A DNA stretch of 5,170 nt. Origin: CAYMRB01 sp964392615. GTDB lineage: Bacteria; Planctomycetota; UBA8108. The notes beneath the pieces were generated by a model that was not told where the DNA came from, did no database searches, and saw only the letters and a program-made list of their open reading frames with translations. Location: positions 1 to 5,170 of the forward strand of contig CAYMRB010000579.1 of NCBI GenBank assembly GCA_964392615.1, read 5' to 3'. Shown here piece by piece: positions 1-5,170 of the stretch; the first letter of the stretch is position 1, and every line of letters begins with the position of its first letter. Position numbers and translations under genes: made by a program.

Positions 1-1236
<1,236 letters not shown>

Positions 1237-1244
1237 CGTATTCG

Positions 1245-1251
1245 TCTCCTC
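1245..1251 (-). promoter_or_regulatory. Shine-Dalgarno sequence for the DUF4340 gene
   Basis: On the minus strand the bases read GAGGAGA, 8 nt before the ATG at 1236. It decides the start between Met1 and Met4. Its first base is also the last base of the hairpin at 1251-1281. Confidence 0.8.
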
Positions 1252-1281
1252 AGCGCGGACCGCATGGGACGATCCGCGCCG
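1251..1281 (-). other. GC-rich intergenic hairpin between the GldG-like and DUF4340 genes
   Basis: In the minus-strand RNA, GCGCGGA (1273-1279) pairs perfectly with UCCGCGC (1253-1259) around a 13-nt loop. A G-U and a C-G pair extend the stem to 9 bp. It begins about 21 nt after the GldG-like stop codon and ends directly at the Shine-Dalgarno sequence of the next gene. No U-tract follows, so it does not look like an intrinsic terminator. It could protect mRNA ends, cause partial attenuation or affect ribosome access. In a GC-rich genome a 7-bp perfect stem may also be chance. Confidence 0.5.
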
Positions 1282-1302
1282 CGTTCGGTTGTGTTGAAGG
1301 TG

Positions 1303-3750
1303 CTAGCTCTGCTGGATGAACCGGCGCTCGTAGGCGACCGCCGACTGGCGGCGCCACAGGAACCGCACGATGCCGAGGAAGCCGATACCGACCGGCACGA
1401 GCACCAGATTGGCCAGAATGATCCACGGCGCCCACGACTCGGAGTTCTCCGAGAACTCGCGCACAGAGAGGTTCTTGCGCCGAATCTGGACCATCTTGTC
1501 GTGCAGCGTGAAGATCTGGATCACGTTGCGGAAGAACTCCGCGTTGGAACGATACTCCGGCGATTGCTGCGACAGCTGCAGGTAGTCGTTGCGCAGCATG
1601 TCGGCCGAAGCGAGGAACACGACGCGGCCATCGACGACGTCGACGTGCGCGATCTCGGCGGGCTTCTCGGGCTCCTCGGCGACGGCGGCATCATCCGCCT
1701 GCGGCGGCGCAGCCGGGCCGATCGGCTTCGGCGCGGCGTCGTCTGCCGGCTTCGGCGCGGCCGTATCCGCGGGCGCCGGCGTCGCGTCGTCACCCGTGGG
1801 CTGCGCCGCGTCGTCCTGCAGCGGATCCTCGGCGTCGGGAAGCAGATCGCGCGCACCGCCGCCGGGAATGCCGCCCGGGATGCCACCGGGCATGCCGCCC
1901 GGGAAGCCAGGCGGCATGCCGCCGTGCGGATCGGCCGCGCCCTCGGACGGCGGCGGCTTCCAAGCCGGCACCGACTCTCCCTCGTACCCGAACGGGAACT
2001 TGCCGGTGACGTGGGCGGCGAGAAGCGACGGCCCGACGAAGTCCTTGAACTTGTCGACGTCCTTCGGCTGCGCGAGGTCGTCCGCGTGGTTCGCGAGCGT
2101 CGCCCCTGGCGGCTGACCGCGCTGGAACGGGTTGTTCGCGCCCGCGAACGGATTGATCGTCACGTCCCAGGTGTGCTCGGTCGACTCGACCAGCTTCTCG
2201 ACCACGAGCTCGTTCTCGTCGAGCTTCTTCTGACTCAGATCGAGCCCCGTCGTCGCCGGAAAGAGCAGACGCCGCAGTCCGCTGGTCAGCAGCGAGTTTC
2301 GATCGATGCCATCCGACTCCGTGCCGACCACCGCGCTGACCGGCATCGGCGCCAGGATCTGACCGATGCCTCCGATCCGTCGCGGCACGAGGATGACGCC
2401 CGCGTCGTTCGACGCGAGCATCTTCGGGCCGACTTCGATGCCCCACTTCTCGAACAGATCGTCCAGGCCGCTGTCGAGCGGCGTGATCGGCCAGCCGCGC
2501 TGGAGGCCCTCGCGGGACACGTCCATGCTGTAGCGCGACACGAGGAACACCGTCGGGATGCCGAGCGATACCGCGCGGCTGATCTCGTACGCCTGGCGCT
2601 CCTCGAGCCCGTGCGGCTGCGCGACGACGAGGCAACGCAAGAGCCGCTTGTAGTCACCCGGCTCGAGCTCGACGTCCTCGGGGTCCTTCGACTTCGTATC
2701 GCCCGCGCCCTCGCGCTCGCGGCGCAGCTCGTCCTTCTTGAGGTTCTTGACGAAATCGTCGATCGCGTCGCCATCCTTCAGCGAGATGTCGCGCACGTCA
2801 GCGAGATCGGACAGGAAGCTCGTGACGATCGAGAAATCCGACTGCGGCGGCGGCATCGGCTGCTGCGGGTTGAACGGCGGCGCCGGCGGCTTGCGCGGAT
2901 CGAAGATCGCGACGATGGGCTTCGTGACGAGCGTCAGCTTCAGGATGCGGTGCGCGAGCTCGTACTCGAGATTCTCGAGCGACGTGTGCAGCGGGATGAT
3001 CTCCGGCTGACGGTCGAGATACGTGATCCGAATGCTCGAGTAGACCTTGACCTGCTTGACGGCGTTGCCGACGCGATCCTGGACGAGGACGGGCTGCACG
3101 CCCTCCTGGGCAAGCTCCTGGATCTTCTGCTCCTTGTACTCCTCGAAGAGCAGATCGCGATACGCGTTCTCTTTCGGGATGTCGCGGGCGCGGGCACTCT
3201 CGGCCGCTTGGGACTCGCGCTCCTTGCGGACCTCCGAGTCCGGCCTCTGCTGTTGCTGCCCGAACATCTGCATGATGCTGCGGGGCTGCTCGGGCTCCTC
3301 GAGCTCGTCGTACTCCTTCGCGTCCGGCGCCTTCTTCGGATCCCAGACCGTCATGTAGGCGTCCGTCTTCTCGGTCGCCCACAGCTCGGCCTCTTCCTCC
3401 GGATCGACGACCTGGGAGCGAATGTGCTCGACGGTCTCGCCCTCGTCGTTCTCGGTGCGCGAGTAGCGCTCGAACTCCTTTAGGCGCACGACCGTGTCGC
3501 GCAGCAGATTCGACAGACGATCGGGAAGCTCCTTCGAGCAGTAGTACGTGATCGTGACGTCGTCCTTGAGCTCGCCGAAGATCTCCTTCGTCGCCTCGGA
3601 CGTCGTGTAGATGCCGTCCTCGGTCAGGTCGATCTTCAGACCGCTCGTCGAGTCGGCCGTCAGGTTCAGAAGAACCAGCACGCCCAGGAGAAGCGCGAGG
3701 AAGACCGCGCTCAGGAGAACGAACCGGTTGCGGTGTTGTCTGCTGTCCAT
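1303..3750 (-). CDS. GldG-family ABC transporter auxiliary protein
   Basis: An 815-residue protein starting at an ATG 7 nt after an AGGA Shine-Dalgarno sequence; an in-frame stop at 3760-3762 excludes an earlier start. A short basic N-terminus leads to a membrane helix (about 10-31), and a second helix lies at about 774-797 with a basic cytoplasmic tail. The middle is therefore likely extracytoplasmic. Residues 35-120 have the GldG look: 'DLTEDGIYTTSEATKEI', then 'DVTITYYCSKELP' and 'LKEFERYS'. Residues 207-275 continue it ('VQPVLVQDRVGNAVKQVKVY', then 'LEYELAHRILKL'). Residues 276-500 match the ABC-type uncharacterised transport domain (PF09822-like), with 'RCLVVAQPH' and 'VSLGIPTVFLVSRY'. 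The domain ends at 697-750 with 'GRVVFLASADMLRND' and 'NAEFFRNVIQIF'. Two stretches look inserted: about 124-206 (charged, QQQQ at 165-168) and the linker 598-692. GldG is known from Bacteroidetes gliding loci; here it is taken as a partner of the upstream ATPase and permease. Substrate unknown. Confidence 0.9.
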   Translation of the reverse strand: MDSRQHRNRFVLLSAVFLALLLGVLVLLNLTADSTSGLKIDLTEDGIYTTSEATKEIFGELKDDVTITYYCSKELPDRLSNLLRDTVVRLKEFERYSRTENDEGETVEHIRSQVVDPEEEAELWATEKTDAYMTVWDPKKAPDAKEYDELEEPEQPRSIMQMFGQQQQRPDSEVRKERESQAAESARARDIPKENAYRDLLFEEYKEQKIQELAQEGVQPVLVQDRVGNAVKQVKVYSSIRITYLDRQPEIIPLHTSLENLEYELAHRILKLTLVTKPIVAIFDPRKPPAPPFNPQQPMPPPQSDFSIVTSFLSDLADVRDISLKDGDAIDDFVKNLKKDELRREREGAGDTKSKDPEDVELEPGDYKRLLRCLVVAQPHGLEERQAYEISRAVSLGIPTVFLVSRYSMDVSREGLQRGWPITPLDSGLDDLFEKWGIEVGPKMLASNDAGVILVPRRIGGIGQILAPMPVSAVVGTESDGIDRNSLLTSGLRRLLFPATTGLDLSQKKLDENELVVEKLVESTEHTWDVTINPFAGANNPFQRGQPPGATLANHADDLAQPKDVDKFKDFVGPSLLAAHVTGKFPFGYEGESVPAWKPPPSEGAADPHGGMPPGFPGGMPGGIPGGIPGGGARDLLPDAEDPLQDDAAQPTGDDATPAPADTAAPKPADDAAPKPIGPAAPPQADDAAVAEEPEKPAEIAHVDVVDGRVVFLASADMLRNDYLQLSQQSPEYRSNAEFFRNVIQIFTLHDKMVQIRRKNLSVREFSENSESWAPWIILANLVLVPVGIGFLGIVRFLWRRQSAVAYERRFIQQS
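1675..1854 (-). other. Asp-Ala/Pro-rich low-complexity linker within the GldG-like protein
   Basis: Residues 633-692 are almost only Ala, Asp, Pro, Lys and Glu. A loose motif of one or two Asp followed by Ala recurs at about 646, 654, 662, 670 and 686, twice extended to 'AAPKP' (664-668 and 672-676). With the Gly-Pro repeat before it, this forms a flexible segment between 'HVTGKFPFGYEGE' and the closing strand 'HVDVVDGRVVFLASAD'. It is probably an unstructured loop crossing the extracytoplasmic domain. Confidence 0.75.
1855..1923 (-). repeat. Imperfect 12-bp tandem repeat encoding Gly-Gly-(Met/Ile)-Pro units
   Basis: Residues 610-632 of the GldG-like protein read as GGMP, PGFP, GGMP, GGIP, GGIP, GGG. 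The DNA shows matching 12-base units of the type GGCGGCATGCCC with third-position changes. The units have diverged slightly, so the array is probably older than the Pro-Glu repeat in the next gene. The segment is likely disordered or polyproline-like. Confidence 0.88.
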
Positions 3751-3757
3751 GGGTGGT

Positions 3758-3761
3758 TCCT
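3758..3761 (-). promoter_or_regulatory. Shine-Dalgarno sequence for the GldG-like gene
   Basis: AGGA on the minus strand, 7 nt before the ATG at 3750, inside the 14-bp gap after the permease stop (3765-3767). The closeness suggests translational coupling of permease and auxiliary protein. Confidence 0.7.
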
Positions 3762-3764
3762 AGC

Positions 3765-4496
3765 TCAGAACTTGCGGCCTTCGACGAACATATTGGTGAG
3801 AATCAGGAAGAACACGGTCAGCCCGATCCCCCAGATGAACCCGACCGGGTGCACGAGGCCCTTGGCGAATTCCTGGTAGTGGGGCCAGACGCCGAACCAC
3901 GTAACGAAGCGCCCGGTCCCGAAGACGAACTGATTGAAGAACTCGGTCACCTGCGGCATGGTCGCCCAACACGCTGCCTGGAACACGATCACCGAGACCA
4001 GCAGCGACACGATCTGGTTTTGCGTCCAGGTCGATGTCCATGATCCCATCGCCACGAAGACGGACGAGACGACGAACACACCGATGTACGACGAGACCAA
4101 GACACCCCAATCGAGCGACGCGACCAGCCAAACGCTGGCCGGCACGGTGAGCGTCAGAAGCAGCGCAACGGTGATCACGGTCATTCCGGCGAAGTACTTG
4201 CCGATGACGATCTCCCACGATCGCAGCGGCAAGGTCATCAGAATCTCGAGGGTGCCGGTCCGCTTTTCCTCGGCCCAGAGCCGCATGGTAATCGCCGGGA
4301 CGAAGGCCGCCAGCACGAGCGGTAGGAGCCACTCCAGATAGAAGGAGATGTCCGGCGCTGGCATGCTGAAGAACCGGGCGACCGCAAAGAACAACAGCCC
4401 GAGGAGGAAGACGAAAAGGCAGGTGAATACGTACGCGATCGGCGAGTTGAAGTAGGCGGAGATCTCCCGCCGGTAAATCGTCAGAGCGTTTCTCAT
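3765..4496 (-). CDS. ABC-2 type permease, GldF-like
   Basis: A 243-residue membrane protein, the usual length for GldF-type permeases. It starts at an ATG 5 nt after a perfect AGGAGG. Six hydrophobic segments are visible at about 20-42, 52-72, 103-127, 130-152, 160-180 and 217-236. Family marks are 'YFNSPIAYVF' (15-24) before the first helix and 'RLWAEEKRTGTLEILMTLPL' (72-91) in the cytoplasmic loop after helix two, a strongly conserved block of this group that is thought to contact the ATPase. The C-terminus 'FVEGRKF' is the short basic tail expected. It would form the membrane channel, probably as a dimer, with the ATPase encoded just upstream; the transported substrate cannot be told. It uses more A/T-ending codons (AGA, ATT, GTA, TTG, TTT, TAT near its start) than the GldG-like and DUF4340 genes. 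I see no frameshift or missing conserved part. Confidence 0.93.
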   Translation of the reverse strand: MRNALTIYRREISAYFNSPIAYVFTCLFVFLLGLLFFAVARFFSMPAPDISFYLEWLLPLVLAAFVPAITMRLWAEEKRTGTLEILMTLPLRSWEIVIGKYFAGMTVITVALLLTLTVPASVWLVASLDWGVLVSSYIGVFVVSSVFVAMGSWTSTWTQNQIVSLLVSVIVFQAACWATMPQVTEFFNQFVFGTGRFVTWFGVWPHYQEFAKGLVHPVGFIWGIGLTVFFLILTNMFVEGRKF

Positions 4497-4500
4497 GGAA

Positions 4501-4506
4501 TCCTCC
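4501..4506 (-). promoter_or_regulatory. Shine-Dalgarno sequence for the permease gene
   Basis: A perfect AGGAGG on the minus strand, 5 nt before the ATG at 4496. It shares one base with the TAG stop of the ATPase gene (4506-4508), so a ribosome ending the ATPase sits on the start site of the permease. This points to coupled translation. Confidence 0.88.
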
Positions 4507-5170
4507 TAACCAGCGGCCTGCGCGCGAGTCTCGGTCAGCGCGAGGTACACGTCCTCGAGGCTGTCCTCCTCGGATGCGAGCTCGGCGAGCGTCCAGTTCT
4601 TGCCCTTGACGAGGCCGAAGATCTCCGGACCGAGATCGGCGCCGGACGCGCCGTGGACGCGGAAGCTGCCGAGGCCATCCGTTTCGGCCAACGCGTCGAC
4701 TCGCTCGACGCAGCCGAGGCCGTCCAGCGCGACGCGCACGTCGTCGTGAGGCCCGTCGACGCGCACCGAGAAGATCGGCTTGTCCTGCGTCTGGCGGCGC
4801 AGATTGTCCGGCGTGTCGTCCGCGACGATGCGGCCGTCCTTGATAAACCGCAGCCCCGTACAGCACGCGGCGATATCCTGCAGGATGTGACTCGACAGGA
4901 CGACGAGCTTCTCGCGGCCGAGCTCGCGGATGAGCTCGCGGATCTCGATGATCTGGTGCGGATCGAGACCGCTCGTCGGCTCGTCCATGATGAGGATCTT
5001 CGGATCGTGCAGCAGCGCCTGCGCGATGCCGACGCGCTGCTTGTAGCCCTTCGACAGGTGGCCGATGGACTTCTTCAGCATGCGGCGGAGCCCGACGCGC
5101 TCGATGGCCTCGTCCATCGCGGCCTTGGCCTTCGCTGGCTCCATCTGCCGCGCCCGCGCGATGAAGCGCA
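4506..5170 (-). CDS. ABC transporter ATP-binding protein, partial (N-terminus beyond the window)
   Basis: The visible part is 220 residues and stays open to the right edge. The ATG at 5144 is internal: residues before it ('RFIARARQ') continue the typical helical region of this family, and starting there would remove the Walker A loop. About 90 residues, including Walker A and the Q-loop, are therefore expected outside. Visible motifs are the signature 'LSKGYKQRVGIAQAL' (5043-5057 for LSKGY), Walker B and D-loop 'KILIMDEPTSGLDP' (4959-5000), and the H-loop 'SSHIL' with its His at 4887-4889. After these comes a C-terminal domain of about 100 residues ending in 'SLEDVYLALTE', as in GldA- and DrrA-type ATPases. 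It should hydrolyse ATP on the cytoplasmic face to power the permease encoded 9 bp downstream. The 'LSKGYKQRVG' form of the signature is common among ATPases paired with GldF-like permeases. All visible catalytic residues are intact. Confidence 0.95.
   Translation of the reverse strand, partial: RFIARARQMEPAKAKAAMDEAIERVGLRRMLKKSIGHLSKGYKQRVGIAQALLHDPKILIMDEPTSGLDPHQIIEIRELIRELGREKLVVLSSHILQDIAACCTGLRFIKDGRIVADDTPDNLRRQTQDKPIFSVRVDGPHDDVRVALDGLGCVERVDALAETDGLGSFRVHGASGADLGPEIFGLVKGKNWTLAELASEEDSLEDVYLALTETRAQAAG

Noticed and set aside
1251..1281. Intrinsic transcription terminator after the GldG-like gene
   Set aside because: The stem is GC-rich but is followed by a Shine-Dalgarno sequence and ATG rather than a U-tract, and the next gene belongs to the same conserved cassette.
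1855..1923. CRISPR-like or mobile-element repeat
   Set aside because: The 12-bp units are contiguous, in frame, and encode Gly-Pro-type linker residues; there are no spacers, terminal inverted repeats or transposase.
1790..2635. An open frame of 281 codons on the minus strand inside the GldG-like gene
   Set aside because: It is a shifted frame of the GldG-like gene with an Arg/Ala/Gly-rich translation typical of GC-rich shadows and no recognisable motif. The overlapping real gene has clear family features throughout.
3760..4866. An open frame of 368 codons on the minus strand spanning the ATPase end and the permease
   Set aside because: It crosses two well-supported genes in another frame, is Arg/Gly/Ala-rich, and shows neither ABC motifs nor membrane helices.
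5142..5144. ATG at 5144 as the true start of the ATPase
   Set aside because: The frame continues upstream with family-like sequence, no Shine-Dalgarno sequence precedes this ATG, and the protein would lack Walker A and the Q-loop.

Overview
The window is GC-rich and codes almost entirely on the minus strand. It holds one four-gene operon, read from right to left. The GC-rich third positions, the near absence of TTA, CTA and TCA codons in two of the genes, and the protein families suggest a high-GC Gram-negative such as a planctomycete, myxobacterium or related environmental lineage. No rRNA or other lineage marker is present, so that placement is only a guess.

Layout in transcription order: (1) an ABC transporter ATPase, cut at its N-terminus by the right window edge (4506 to beyond 5170); (2) a six-helix ABC-2 permease of the GldF type (3765-4496); (3) a large GldG-family auxiliary protein with a membrane helix at each end (1303-3750); (4) a membrane-anchored DUF4340 protein with no stop before the left edge (1236 down past 1). 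The first three junctions are tight (9 and 14 bp), each with a Shine-Dalgarno sequence touching the preceding stop codon. The last gap is 66 bp and contains a GC-rich hairpin that ends at the Shine-Dalgarno sequence of the DUF4340 gene. No promoter is visible; transcription must start to the right of the window.

The gene order ATPase / GldF-like permease / GldG-like protein / DUF4340 is a known, widespread arrangement. In Bacteroidetes GldA, GldF and GldG are linked to gliding motility. Outside that phylum the transported substrate is unknown, and nothing here shows that the cell glides. The likely picture is an ATPase on the cytoplasmic face driving a small permease, with GldG and DUF4340 as large extracytoplasmic partners.

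The unusual parts are inside the two auxiliary proteins. The GldG-like protein appears to carry an extra charged, Gln-containing segment of about 80 residues near its N-terminus. It also has a linker of about 95 residues, made of a Gly-Met/Ile-Pro tandem repeat followed by an Asp-Ala/Pro-rich stretch. The DUF4340 protein looks internally duplicated, has an acidic linker between its halves, and ends (as far as visible) in an eight-unit Pro-Glu repeat encoded by a 6-bp tandem repeat. No mobile element, CRISPR array, RNA gene or clearly new system was found. A 1084-codon open frame on the plus strand is explained as a mirror of the real genes.
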